From NCBI GenBank assembly GCA_035622175.1, contig DASPVV010000091.1, positions 36,165 to 100,164 on the forward strand: 64,000 nt of DNA, given 5' to 3'. Made by a program: the position numbers and the translations under genes. This document shows positions 52,501 through 61,394 of this stretch, piece by piece. The notes beneath the pieces are model-generated. The model ran no database searches. It was not told where the DNA came from and saw nothing but the letters and a program-made list of their open reading frames with translations. The stretch's first letter is position 1. Each line of letters starts with the position of its first letter. The DNA comes from JAFAGX01 sp035622175 (GTDB lineage: Bacteria > Acidobacteriota > Terriglobia > Terriglobales > Acidobacteriaceae).

Positions 52501-53712
52501 TTAGGTCGAATACTGCGCGTTGAGACGTACGTATTCGATGGACAAGTCGGTGGTCAGAAAGACGGCCTGCGAACGGCCCCGGCCCAGTTGGAGGCGAATC
52601 TCGTAGCTTGGCTTGCGCATCTCGGCGTGCGCTTTGGCGGTATCGAAGCGGTGGTAGGTACCGCGATGGCAGACCCGTTGGTCCCCGATCAGGATGTCAA
52701 CCCGGCTGCCGTCGATGGCGGGTTTCGCGGCGCCGACGGCCGAGAGAATGCGTCCCCAGTTCGGGTCAGCCCCCGCCCAGGCTGTTTTCACGAGGAGCGA
52801 GCGGGCAATGGCCCGCGCCACCTCGATGGCTTCCTGGCGGTTTCTGGCCTGCTCGATTCGCAAGCACACCCGGTGTTGGGCCCCTTCGCCGTCGCCGACA
52901 ATCTGTTCCGACAACGACCGGCACACGTTCAACAGAACCGCCCGGAAGCGGTTTTGCATGCCGCGCTGGTCGAGGCTTGCCCCGCTTCGGCCCGATGCCA
53001 GAAGCAGAACCGTGTCATTGGTCGAGGTATCGCCATCGACCGAAATTGAGTGGAAGGTCTCGTCCAAGACGCTTCCGAGCAGGGCCCTCAGCTGAGGCGG
53101 CGTGCCCGAAATATCGCTGAACAGAAAGACCAGCATGGTCCCGAGCTGGGGATGAATCATTCCCGAGCCTTTGGCGATTCCAAGCAAGCTCACCCGGCCG
53201 TGGGGCGAGCGGAAGGACTGGGACGCCAACTTCGGCCTGGTATCGGTGGTCATGATGGCTTCGGCAAAGCGCGCCGCCGCGCCTGCCGTAGGCGCCCGCG
53301 CCGCGACGAGCTCGGACAAGCTCTCGACCAGGTTTCGTGCCGGCAACGGCACGCCGATGATCCCGGTCGAGGAAGGGAAAACTTCTTCGCTTCGCACCCT
53401 CAACCTACGGGCCAGTTCGAAGCACACGCGACGACAGACCCTGATTCCGGCCCCTCCAGTGGCGCAATTGGCGTTTCCCGAATTGACCAGGAGGGCGCGC
53501 ACCCGGCCGCGGGTTTTTGCCAAAAACTCCCGCCCCACCGTGACCGGGGCAGCGACGACTCTGTTCTTGGTAAAAACGGCGGCGGCGGTCGTCCCCGGCC
53601 AAGCTTCGGCTAGCGCCACATCGGGGCGGCCGCTCGCTTTCATCCCTGCCGCCGCGGCCGAAAAGCTGAAACCCAAGGGCAGGTCGAGGGGGGTAGAGCG
53701 GCGGGGCTTCAT
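52501..53712 (-). CDS. argJ: Bifunctional glutamate/ornithine acetyltransferase
   Basis: Recycles the acetyl group from N-acetylornithine to glutamate and may also acetylate from acetyl-CoA. KASGRPDVALAEA, VNSGNANCATGG and the autocleavage region AKGSGMIHPQLGTMLVF (cleavage before Thr of GTM) are visible, and TTDTRPK and DGDTSTNDTVLLLASG follow. At 403 residues it has normal length. The ATG overlaps the stop of the short argA by four bases. It is the last gene of the arg operon. Confidence 0.95.
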   Translation of the reverse strand: MKPRRSTPLDLPLGFSFSAAAAGMKASGRPDVALAEAWPGTTAAAVFTKNRVVAAPVTVGREFLAKTRGRVRALLVNSGNANCATGGAGIRVCRRVCFELARRLRVRSEEVFPSSTGIIGVPLPARNLVESLSELVAARAPTAGAAARFAEAIMTTDTRPKLASQSFRSPHGRVSLLGIAKGSGMIHPQLGTMLVFLFSDISGTPPQLRALLGSVLDETFHSISVDGDTSTNDTVLLLASGRSGASLDQRGMQNRFRAVLLNVCRSLSEQIVGDGEGAQHRVCLRIEQARNRQEAIEVARAIARSLLVKTAWAGADPNWGRILSAVGAAKPAIDGSRVDILIGDQRVCHRGTYHRFDTAKAHAEMRKPSYEIRLQLGRGRSQAVFLTTDLSIEYVRLNAQYST

Positions 53713-54218
53713 GCCGGAAGTTTCACCAGCCAGCCCGGCGGCTGGGGAAGAATGGCGAATTTCGGGAGCTCGCCGCGCACCATGGCAACTTCATCGCAGG
53801 TGGTGAGACGCGGGCACACGCAGCAATCTTTCCGCACCTTGTCCGGGAGATCTTCTCTCTGCGCCAGCTGAAAGCCGAGCCGGCGAAAGAACTCCGGCGT
53901 CCGCGTGAACAGGCAAATGCAGCTGACGCGATGTTTCTTCGCCTCCCCGAGCAGGGCTTTCACCAAAAGTTCGCCTCCACCTCTGCCCTGAGCGAAGCGG
54001 GCCACGGTGATCGAGCGGATTTCCGCCAAGTGCATGCCGTAAAGGTGGAGCGCACCGCATCCAATCGTTCGCCCTCGGTCCACTAACACCACGAAGTCCC
54101 GCACGTTCTCGCAGATTTCTGCCAGGCTGCGCGGCAGCAGCGTGCCATCCATCGAATAGGCGGCGATCAGGTCATGAATCGGCTGCCCATCCGGCAGAAT
54201 CGCCTTACGCGTGCGCAT
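53709..54218 (-). CDS. Short N-acetylglutamate synthase (GNAT), ArgA-like
   Basis: GNAT acetyltransferase of 169 residues embedded in the arg operon, matching the 'short' N-acetylglutamate synthase type known from mycobacteria. The acetyl-CoA loop is VARFAQGRGGGELLVK; RSITVARF and FFRRLGFQ are GNAT strands. The C-terminal cysteines DCCVCPRLTTCDE suggest a zinc site and also recur in this subgroup. Its role would be to prime acetylglutamate supply before the ArgJ cycle. The start ATG at 54218 overlaps argH by 14 bases. Confidence 0.88.
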   Translation of the reverse strand: MRTRKAILPDGQPIHDLIAAYSMDGTLLPRSLAEICENVRDFVVLVDRGRTIGCGALHLYGMHLAEIRSITVARFAQGRGGGELLVKALLGEAKKHRVSCICLFTRTPEFFRRLGFQLAQREDLPDKVRKDCCVCPRLTTCDEVAMVRGELPKFAILPQPPGWLVKLPA

Positions 54219-55608
54219 GAACCTTCTCGCGCAGTGAGTCGACCTTTTGTCTGGCCCGGGACAGCGCTTGCCGCACCCGGGCGGGGGCGGTCCCCCCGGG
54301 AACATCGTGCAGGGCGAGAACCGCGTCGAGACCGAGACCCTGGTAAAAGTCCTCGGCGAACACCGGGCTGAGGCGATGCAGTTGGTCGAGCGACAGGTCT
54401 TTGAGTTCGCAGTTGGATTTGAGGCAAAGCTGGACGGCGCGTCCCACCACCTCATGGGCCAGCCGGGACGGCAGGCCTCGCTTGACCAGATAGGTGGCGG
54501 CCGCCCAGGCGTTCATAAATCCCGACTGGGCCCGTTCCCGCATGTGCGCGGAATCGAACTCTGCGGCCTGCATCCAGCCCCGCACCAGCGGGAGGAGAGC
54601 GCGCACGGTTTCCCAGGCGGCATAGAGCGGCTCCTGGGTCTCCTGCAAGTCTTTGTGATAGGCGAGCGGCAAGGCTTTGAGGGTCACCAGCAAGGCGGTG
54701 GCCTGGCCAATCACCCGGGCCGATTTCGCCCGCACCAGCTCCGCGAGGTCGGGATTCTTCTTCTGCGGCATCGCGCTGCTGCCCGTCGAGTAGGCCTCCG
54801 GCAAGTCGACGAACCCGAACTCAGCCGAGGAAAACAGGATCATCTCCTCCGCCCAGCGGCTCAAGTGCAATGCCAACAGCGCCAGAGCGTTGACAAATTC
54901 GACCACGAAATCGCGATCGCTGGTCGCATCGATGCTGTTCGCCGTGATGCCATGGCAAGCCAGATCCTCGGCCATGGCGTCGCGCTCGAGCGCCAGGGTG
55001 GCTCCCGCCACCGCTCCGGACCCAAGCGGAGAAAGATTCGTCCGCTGGCGAACCTCGGCCAGGCGCTCGCTGTCCCGGAAAAACATTTCCACGTAGGCCA
55101 ACAGCCAATGCGCCACCAGCACCGGTTCGGCGCACTGCAGATGCGTGTAGGCGGGCATGGCGGAGGTTCCGCTCCGTTCCGCGCGCTCGAGGAAAACATC
55201 GCATAACTCGGCGAGCTCCGATCGCAGCTGATCGATCGCCTCCCGCACATACAGGCGAAGGTCGGCCGCGATTTGCTCGTTGCGGCTGCGACCGCTATGC
55301 AGCTTAAAACCCGTCTCTCCGATCAACCCGACCAGTTGGCTTTCGACGAAATGGTGAACGTCTTCGGCCTGGCTGTCAGCGCCGAATTCCGAAGAGGCCG
55401 CGGCTTGCTGGCCGATCTGGTCGAGCCCGCGAAGAATCGCCTTGAGCTCATCCGCCGCGAGAACGCCGGCCGATTCGAGGGCCCTGGCATGGGCGCGGCT
55501 GGCCGCCAGCTCATGGCCGAGGAGGCGACGGTCGAAGGCAAAGGACCGTTGCCAATTCTCGAACTCGGGATCCAGGGATTGCTGAAATCTCCCCGCCCAC
55601 ATCTTCAT
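54205..55608 (-). CDS. argH: Argininosuccinate lyase
   Basis: Cleaves argininosuccinate to arginine and fumarate. MWAGRFQQSLDPEFENWQRS, KLHSGRSRNEQIAADLRLY, PAYTHLQCAEPVL and the superfamily signature STGSSAMPQKKNPDLAE with the catalytic Ser are all present. At 467 residues it is normal. ATGA joins it to argG upstream. The C-terminus overlaps the start of the short argA. Confidence 0.97.
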   Translation of the reverse strand: MKMWAGRFQQSLDPEFENWQRSFAFDRRLLGHELAASRAHARALESAGVLAADELKAILRGLDQIGQQAAASSEFGADSQAEDVHHFVESQLVGLIGETGFKLHSGRSRNEQIAADLRLYVREAIDQLRSELAELCDVFLERAERSGTSAMPAYTHLQCAEPVLVAHWLLAYVEMFFRDSERLAEVRQRTNLSPLGSGAVAGATLALERDAMAEDLACHGITANSIDATSDRDFVVEFVNALALLALHLSRWAEEMILFSSAEFGFVDLPEAYSTGSSAMPQKKNPDLAELVRAKSARVIGQATALLVTLKALPLAYHKDLQETQEPLYAAWETVRALLPLVRGWMQAAEFDSAHMRERAQSGFMNAWAAATYLVKRGLPSRLAHEVVGRAVQLCLKSNCELKDLSLDQLHRLSPVFAEDFYQGLGLDAVLALHDVPGGTAPARVRQALSRARQKVDSLREKVHAHA

Positions 55609-56810
55609 TTGGCTACCTCCAGGCGGGTTCCCAACCTCGACCGCGAAGGCAGGCCCAAGATGCGGATGAATCCCGCCGCATCCTTTTGGTCGTAGCTGTC
55701 CCCCATGGTGAAGGAGGAGAGGTCGGTGCGGTAGAGGGAAAATTCGGATTCACGGCTCACCACCGAGAGATTGCCCTTATATAAGGAGAGCGTGATGGCG
55801 CCGGTCATCTCCCGTTGCGTGGCCTCGACAAAGGCGTCGAGGGCCTGGCGTAACGGCGCGAACCACAAGCCAAAATAGACGAGCTCGGCATACTTCAGGG
55901 CGATCTGTTGCTTGAAATGGGCGAGCTCGCGTTCCAGACACAACCCTTCGAGTTCGCGATGGGCCGTCATCAGCAACGTTCCCCCCGGCGTCTCGTAGCA
56001 TCCCCGCGACTTGATTCCCACAAAGCGGTTCTCCACCAGATCCACCCGGCCGATGGCGTTGCGGGCTCCGATCTCGTTGACCAGTTCCACCAAAGACACC
56101 GGATCGAGATCGAATCCGTTGACCGTGACCGGGATCCCCTGGGCAAAACCAATCCTCACCTGCTCTTCGCGATCCGGAGCCTCCTGGGGCGAGCGGGTCA
56201 TCTGCCACGTCGAGGCCAAGGGCGCATGGCGAGCATCCTCGAGTTCTCCGCCCTCATGGCTGGTGTGCCAGAGATTGCGATCGCGGCTGTGTATCTTTCC
56301 CCGGCTGGCAGAAACGGGAATCCCGTGCTGCTCGGCATAATCCAGGCAGTCCTCGCGCGAGCGCAACGACCACTCCCGCCAGGGAGCCACCACTTTCAGT
56401 TCCGGAGCAAGCGCCTGGTAAGCCAACTCGAAGCGCACCTGATCATTGCCTTTGCCGGTACAACCGTGCGCCACCGCGGTGGCGTGTTCCCGCAGCGCGA
56501 GCGCAACCTGATGGCGGGCGATCAGGGGACGTGCCAGCGCGGTCCCGAGCAGGTATTTGTGTTCGTACACCGCCCCGGCCTTTAAAGCAGGAAAGACGTA
56601 GCCGGCCAAGAATTCCTCGCGCAGGTCTTCCACCACGACTTGGCTGGCGCCGGTCGCGTACGCTTTTCCGACGACCGCTTCGAGATCGTCCCCCTGGCCG
56701 ACGTCGGCCACCATGGCAATGACGTCAAAGGCATAATGCTCCTTCAGCCAGGGAATGATGATGGAGGTATCGAGGCCCCCCGAATACGCCAGCACCACTT
56801 TCTCAGGCAT
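55605..56810 (-). CDS. argG: Argininosuccinate synthase
   Basis: ATP-dependent condensation of citrulline and aspartate. The ATP loop VVLAYSGGLDTSIIIPWL, HGCTGKGNDQVRFEL, KIHSRDRNLWHTSHEGG and FKSRGCYETPGG-type (GIKSRGCYETPGGTLL) blocks identify it. AAGGAG five bases upstream favours the ATG at 56810 over a GTG at 56816. At 401 residues it is the normal type 1 length. It overlaps argF by eight bases and argH by four. Confidence 0.97.
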   Translation of the reverse strand: MPEKVVLAYSGGLDTSIIIPWLKEHYAFDVIAMVADVGQGDDLEAVVGKAYATGASQVVVEDLREEFLAGYVFPALKAGAVYEHKYLLGTALARPLIARHQVALALREHATAVAHGCTGKGNDQVRFELAYQALAPELKVVAPWREWSLRSREDCLDYAEQHGIPVSASRGKIHSRDRNLWHTSHEGGELEDARHAPLASTWQMTRSPQEAPDREEQVRIGFAQGIPVTVNGFDLDPVSLVELVNEIGARNAIGRVDLVENRFVGIKSRGCYETPGGTLLMTAHRELEGLCLERELAHFKQQIALKYAELVYFGLWFAPLRQALDAFVEATQREMTGAITLSLYKGNLSVVSRESEFSLYRTDLSSFTMGDSYDQKDAAGFIRILGLPSRSRLGTRLEVAK

Positions 56811-57813
56811 GCGCACTCCTTACCGGCAAGCGGGTTCCGCCGGCCAACAGCAGATGCAAAACCGCCTTCTGCACGTGCAGGCGGTTTTCCGCCTGCTCGA
56901 AAATCAGGGAGCGTTCCGAATCCATCACCGCGTCGGTGACCTCCCGTCCGCGGTGCGCCGGCAGGCAATGCATGAAGACGGCATGCGGCGCGGCGCGCGC
57001 CATCAGCTCGGAATTGACCTGATAAGGCGCGAAGATCTGCTCCCGCTCGTCGCGTTCCTGCTCTTGCCCCATGCCCGCCCAGGCGTCGGTATACACCGCA
57101 TCCGCGCCGCTCACCGCGGCCCCGGGATCGGCCAAGAGCTCTAGCTTTGCTCCGCTGCGGCGTGCGATCTCTCGCGCCTCCGCCAGGATTTCCCCATCGG
57201 GACCATACCCGGGAGGGTGGGCGAGGCGGATCGAGGAGCCGAGGCAGGCGCCGGTGAGCAGCAAGGAATGAGCGACGTTGTTTCCGTCCCCGACATAGGC
57301 GAGAGTGATCGTCCTCAGCTCGCCGAAGCGTTCCTCGAGGGTAAAGTAGTCGGCCAGAGCCTGGCAGGGGTGCTCGAGGTCGCTAAGGGCGTTAATCACG
57401 GGAACCGAAGCGTGTTCCGCCATGGACTCAATGGTGGCCTGCGCGAAGGTGCGCAGAACAATGGCGTCAAACCAGCGCTCGAGATTGTGCGCGATATCGC
57501 GGACGTTCTCCCGCGCATCCAGGCGCGCCTGGGTTTGATCGACAAAGAAGCATGTGCCGCCAAGACTGGCGATGCCAGACTCGAAGGTAAGCCGGGTGCG
57601 GAGCGATGGTTTCTCAAAGAACATCACGGTTTGCTTGCCGGCGAGGGCCCGCGAAAAAGCGGCCGGACGCGACTTCATGATCCGGGCAAGGTGGAGCACT
57701 GCTCGCACTCCGCTTGGTCCGAGATCGCGGGTCGAAACCAGGTCGTGACGGAAGAAAGCTTGGGGAATGACCGGAGTTGCCGATCGCTCTGGGGAAACGC
57801 TTTGAGGGTTCAA
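56803..57813 (-). CDS. argF: Ornithine carbamoyltransferase
   Basis: Makes citrulline from ornithine and carbamoyl phosphate. The carbamoyl-phosphate site MFFEKPSLRTRLTFE (S-x-R-T-R with Leu in place of the usual Thr), LEHPCQALADYFTLEE and FMHCLPAHRGREVTD are clear. The ornithine loop reads TDAWAGMGQE instead of the usual D-x-W-x-S-M-G, losing the Ser. An acetyl- or succinylornithine-specific enzyme is a less likely alternative, since argJ is present. The TTG start overlaps the argD stop (TTGA). Length 336. Confidence 0.92.
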   Translation of the reverse strand: MNPQSVSPERSATPVIPQAFFRHDLVSTRDLGPSGVRAVLHLARIMKSRPAAFSRALAGKQTVMFFEKPSLRTRLTFESGIASLGGTCFFVDQTQARLDARENVRDIAHNLERWFDAIVLRTFAQATIESMAEHASVPVINALSDLEHPCQALADYFTLEERFGELRTITLAYVGDGNNVAHSLLLTGACLGSSIRLAHPPGYGPDGEILAEAREIARRSGAKLELLADPGAAVSGADAVYTDAWAGMGQEQERDEREQIFAPYQVNSELMARAAPHAVFMHCLPAHRGREVTDAVMDSERSLIFEQAENRLHVQKAVLHLLLAGGTRLPVRSAHA

Positions 57814-59060
57814 CGGTGACTCCTTGCGTGGGATGTTGGGAGCGCCGGGCCAGGCTTTGGATGGGCGCTGGCGAGCGCTTCCGAGAGGGCGCCAATCAAC
57901 TGATCGACATGCCTTTTCTGAATGATGTAAGGCGGCAGGAAACGCAGCACGGTTTCGCTGGTGCGATTAATCAGAATTCTGCGCCCTAACAGCTGGGCGA
58001 CCACAGCTTTGGCCAGATCGGCAGAGCGCAATTCCATGCCCAACATCAGACCCATCCCCCGAACTTCGACGACCGATCCGTATTGGCTCCTCAGCCATTC
58101 CAGTCTTTCGCGGAAGTAGTCTCCCACCTCGCCCACGTGGTGCAACCATCCCCCTAGCACCCGCAGAAACTCAATCGCGACGCGACACACCAGCGGCCCT
58201 CCGCCAAAGGTCGTCCCATGCATGCCCGGGTCGATGGCGTTGGCCACCCGGCGCGTGGTGAGAATGGCTCCCAAGGGCAAGCCGGCGGCCAGGGGTTTGG
58301 CCAAGGTAACGATGTCGGGTTCGACCTTATAGTGTTGATAAGCAAAATAGCGGCCGGTCCGTCCAAGCCCGCACTGGATTTCATCGAGCAGCAACAAAGC
58401 TCCGCTCTTTTTGGTCAAGGCTCGGGCGGTTTCGAGGAAATCCGCCTGCAGGGGACGTATCCCACCTTCTCCTTGGATCGTCTCCAGGCAAACGGCGCAC
58501 ACGCTGCCGTCGAAGTGCCGCCGGAGATCCTGTACGTCGTTGAAGCGGACGAAACTGACGCCCGGGACGAGCGGCCCGAACGGGTTGCGGTATTTCGCCT
58601 GGCCGGTGGTGGCGAGCGAACCCATGGTGCGGCCGTGGAAGGAGTGATCCAGGGCGAGAATTCGCCATTTCGGCCGGTGGCCATTCGTGGCCAGAGTACG
58701 CGCGTAGGCGCGGGCCAGCTTCAGGGCTCCCTCCCAGGCCTCCGTACCGCTGTTGGCGAAGAATGCCCGGTCGAGGCCTGAGATCTTGGTCAGTCGCCGG
58801 GCAAGCTCTGCCTGATAGGGGTGAAAGAACAGGTTCGAGACATGGATGAGCCGGCTGGCTTGCTGCCGCAAGACCCGCTGAATCGCCGGATGACGGTGAC
58901 CCAGGGCGTTGACGCCGATTCCGCTCAGGAAATCCAGGTAAGCATGGCCGCGCGTGTCCCACAGGTAAACTCCACGGCCCTTTTCAAATAACACCTTCTG
59001 CCGGTCGTAGGTGGGCAGGAGAAGCTCGTGTTCGGAGCGGATGACGCTGGCCAGGCTCAT
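57810..59060 (-). CDS. argD: Acetylornithine aminotransferase
   Basis: PLP aminotransferase converting N-acetylglutamate semialdehyde to N-acetylornithine. FFANSGTEAWEGALKLARAYA, LLLDEIQCGLGRTGRYF and the Schiff-base Lys in TLAKPLAAGLPLGAIL are present. Starting at the ATG at 59060 gives 416 residues and an ATGA overlap with argB; an open frame extends 24 bases further. Its place in the operon settles the assignment over the related enzyme at 4-5.3 kb. Confidence 0.95.
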   Translation of the reverse strand: MSLASVIRSEHELLLPTYDRQKVLFEKGRGVYLWDTRGHAYLDFLSGIGVNALGHRHPAIQRVLRQQASRLIHVSNLFFHPYQAELARRLTKISGLDRAFFANSGTEAWEGALKLARAYARTLATNGHRPKWRILALDHSFHGRTMGSLATTGQAKYRNPFGPLVPGVSFVRFNDVQDLRRHFDGSVCAVCLETIQGEGGIRPLQADFLETARALTKKSGALLLLDEIQCGLGRTGRYFAYQHYKVEPDIVTLAKPLAAGLPLGAILTTRRVANAIDPGMHGTTFGGGPLVCRVAIEFLRVLGGWLHHVGEVGDYFRERLEWLRSQYGSVVEVRGMGLMLGMELRSADLAKAVVAQLLGRRILINRTSETVLRFLPPYIIQKRHVDQLIGALSEALASAHPKPGPALPTSHARSHR

Positions 59061-59842
59061 GCCGAAGTCACCTCCGTACCGCATTCCAGCTTGCAGAAAT
59101 AAAACTGCCCCAAGACCTCCGCCTGCTCGGCGGGGAAGATGCGCACTCGCCGCACTCCCCGGCGCAGTGCCTCCTTCGAGGCCTCGAGCTTGGGCAGCAT
59201 TCCGCCCGCGATGACCCGATCGGCGGCCAGATCCGCCACCTCAGCGGTCGTCAAATAGCGAATCACCGCGCCCTCGCGATTCTTCACCCCGGGCACGTCG
59301 GTGAGAAAGATGAGCGCATCGGCATGGCAGGCGGCGGCGCAGGCGGCGGCCATCTGGTCGGCGTTGACGTTGTAATACTCGCCGTCGGAGCCGAGTGCGA
59401 TCGATGACAGTACCGGAATCCCGCCGTTTCCCCAGATGAGCTCGAGCCAGCGTGCGTCGGAGGAGCAGATTTCCCCCACAAACCCCAGATCGGAGCCCTG
59501 GGTTTGCTGTTTGCGGGCGCGGAAGGAAATGCCGTCACCGCCCGAAAGACCGAGCGCCGGAAATCCCTGGGCCTGAATGGCCGCTACCAGCTGCTTGTTG
59601 ACCAAGCCGGCCAGCACCATGACGGCGACGTCGCGCGTCCTCCGATCGGTCACCCGCAACCCGTTCACGAACTCGCTCTCCTGGCCGAGGAGCTTCAACG
59701 TCCGCGTAAGCGCCCGTCCTCCGCCGTGCACAACCGCGACCTGGTGGCTATCGTGGGCGAGCTCCCCTACGGCCCGCGCACACTTGCGCCGCGTGGTTTC
59801 ATCGTCGAGCGCCGCGCCTCCGATTTTGACCACGACCCTCAT
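59057..59842 (-). CDS. argB: N-acetylglutamate kinase
   Basis: Phosphorylates N-acetylglutamate, the usual arginine-feedback step. VVVKIGGAALDD is the phosphate loop, VAVVHGGGRALTRTL and INVNADQMAAACAA are substrate blocks, and FLTDVPGVKN is the nucleotide site. The ATG at 59842 overlaps the argC stop by four bases (ATGA), which I prefer to the upstream start. At 261 residues it lacks the N-terminal helix typical of arginine-sensitive hexameric kinases, so feedback inhibition is doubtful. Confidence 0.95.
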   Translation of the reverse strand: MRVVVKIGGAALDDETTRRKCARAVGELAHDSHQVAVVHGGGRALTRTLKLLGQESEFVNGLRVTDRRTRDVAVMVLAGLVNKQLVAAIQAQGFPALGLSGGDGISFRARKQQTQGSDLGFVGEICSSDARWLELIWGNGGIPVLSSIALGSDGEYYNVNADQMAAACAAACHADALIFLTDVPGVKNREGAVIRYLTTAEVADLAADRVIAGGMLPKLEASKEALRRGVRRVRIFPAEQAEVLGQFYFCKLECGTEVTSA

Positions 59843-60888
59843 GCCAAGCCTGCCTCCGCGCTCCATCCATACATGAGGTTCAGATTCTCGGCCGCCTGCC
59901 CGGCCGCTCCCTTGAGCAAGTTATCGAGACAGGAGAGGAGCACCAGGCGGCGGCCGTCCTCGGCCAGGCAGAATCCGATGTCGCAATAATTGGTGTGCAA
60001 AGCGGACTGGATTTGCGGCAGGTTGGGGGTCGGAAAGACGCGCACCCAGCGGCGTCCCCCATAGAAACTCCGCAAGGTGGCTTCGAGGTCGCCGGGCTGG
60101 ACCGGCCGCTTTAAGTACACGTAGATGGTCGAGAGAATTCCCCGCGGGATGGGAAGCAGGTGGGGAGTAAAGGTAAGCACCGAGGCTTCGAGCTTCAATT
60201 GTTCGAGAATCTCTCCCACGTGACGGTGATTGAATACCGCGTAGGCAGAGAGGTTGTCGGCCACGGAAACAAAATGAGTGCGTGCCGTCGGTTCCTTGCC
60301 CGCTCCCGACACACCCGACTTGGAATCGGAGATGATGCCCCGTCGCTCATCGACCAGGCCGGCTTCGAGAAGAGGCGCCAGGGCCAAGATGACAGAGGTC
60401 GCGTAGCAGCCTGGGTTTGCCACCAGCATAGCCTGGCGAATGCGCTGGCTGTGCAACTCCGGCAAGCCGTAGATGGCTTTCTCCGTCAGGGCGCCGGCAA
60501 CCAGGGCATCTTCGTCCTGAAACTGATAGGGGGCGCGATGCTCCGGGCGTTGCAGGCGCCAGGCTGCGCTCAAATCAATCACCCGCAGGCCTTCGGCCAT
60601 GGCCTCAGGCACCAGGGAGCGCGACACTTCGTGCGGAGTGGCCAGGAAAAGCAATTCCACCCCTTGCCGCTTCAAGGCCGGCCAGGACAGGGTCTGGAGA
60701 GGATAACCTCCATTGCCGGAGAGAACCGGAAACACTTCCGCCAAATCCCGAGGAGCTTCGCTGAAAGCCGAACGCTGCACGAGCAGAGGAGGGTGCAGGT
60801 GAGGATGGCGCAGCAGAATGCGCGTGAGTTCCAACCCGGCATAACCGGTTGCGCCCACCACCGCCGTCTGCAGCTTTCCCGTTGTCAC
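59839..60888 (-). CDS. argC: N-acetyl-gamma-glutamyl-phosphate reductase
   Basis: NADPH-dependent reduction of N-acetylglutamyl phosphate. VVGATGYAGLELTRILLRHPH is the dinucleotide loop, and the catalytic Cys lies in LVANPGCYATSVILAL. HRHVGEILEQL and HLLPIPRGILSTIYV are further family blocks. At 349 residues it is the type 1 enzyme. The GTG start overlaps the argR stop by four bases. Confidence 0.96.
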   Translation of the reverse strand: MTTGKLQTAVVGATGYAGLELTRILLRHPHLHPPLLVQRSAFSEAPRDLAEVFPVLSGNGGYPLQTLSWPALKRQGVELLFLATPHEVSRSLVPEAMAEGLRVIDLSAAWRLQRPEHRAPYQFQDEDALVAGALTEKAIYGLPELHSQRIRQAMLVANPGCYATSVILALAPLLEAGLVDERRGIISDSKSGVSGAGKEPTARTHFVSVADNLSAYAVFNHRHVGEILEQLKLEASVLTFTPHLLPIPRGILSTIYVYLKRPVQPGDLEATLRSFYGGRRWVRVFPTPNLPQIQSALHTNYCDIGFCLAEDGRRLVLLSCLDNLLKGAAGQAAENLNLMYGWSAEAGLA

Positions 60889-61325
60889 TCGAGCATCTCC
60901 TCAATCCGCCGCGCCAACTTTTTTGCCCCCTGCTTGTCCGGGCAGACAATCAGAATCGTGTCGTCCCCGGCGATCGTGCCAACCGTCTCCGGCCACTCTT
61001 CCTCATCGAGGGCCACGGCCACCGGCTGGGCGCTGCCCACGATGGTCTTAAGCACCAACAAGTTTCCCGCCGGTCGCGCCTCGAGCACGAATTCTCGTAC
61101 CAAGCGCGCTACGGGCGGCAAGGCCGCCGTCGCATTCTCGCCCTGCGGGAACGAGTAGCCACTCGCGCCCTTGCTCAGCTGCAAGTCACGAACGTCGCGC
61201 GAAAGTGTCGCTTGCCCCACCCTGAAGCCACGTTTTCGCAGGGCCCGCTGCAAATCTTCCTGGCTGGCGATCGGCCCCTGCCGCAGCACTTCGAGAACGG
61301 CCCTTTGCCGGAGGGCTTTATTCAT
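60885..61325 (-). CDS. argR: Arginine repressor
   Basis: Arginine-responsive regulator, 146 residues. The winged helix is RQRAVLEVLRQGPIASQEDLQ with RVGQATLSRDVRDLQLSK as recognition region. The C-terminal hexamer domain holds the arginine-binding pair in VGTIAGDDTILIVC. It is the first gene of the operon, and its ATG directly adjoins an ARG box, so it should repress itself and all eight biosynthetic genes. No ribosome site precedes the ATG. Confidence 0.95.
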   Translation of the reverse strand: MNKALRQRAVLEVLRQGPIASQEDLQRALRKRGFRVGQATLSRDVRDLQLSKGASGYSFPQGENATAALPPVARLVREFVLEARPAGNLLVLKTIVGSAQPVAVALDEEEWPETVGTIAGDDTILIVCPDKQGAKKLARRIEEMLE

Positions 61326-61363
61326 AATGAATAAATATTCATAACTGTGAATAAATATTGTTC
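61325..61363. promoter_or_regulatory. Two tandem ARG boxes
   Basis: Two 18-base near-palindromes of the TGAAT-AT-rich-ATTCA type, at 61325-61342 and 61346-61363, separated by three bases. Both share TGAATAAATATT. The 21-base period places both on one helix face as in E. coli arg operators. The first abuts the argR ATG and the second covers the predicted transcription start. Confidence 0.9.
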
Positions 61364-61366
61364 ATC

Positions 61367-61394
61367 ATCTTATGGATTTACCGGACGATGTCAA
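61367..61394 (-). promoter_or_regulatory. arg operon promoter
   Basis: On the minus strand TTGACA at 61394-61389, then 16 bases, then TAAGAT at 61372-61367. Initiation near 61360 gives a leader of about 35 bases occupied by the ARG boxes and lacking a ribosome-binding site. Confidence 0.7.
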
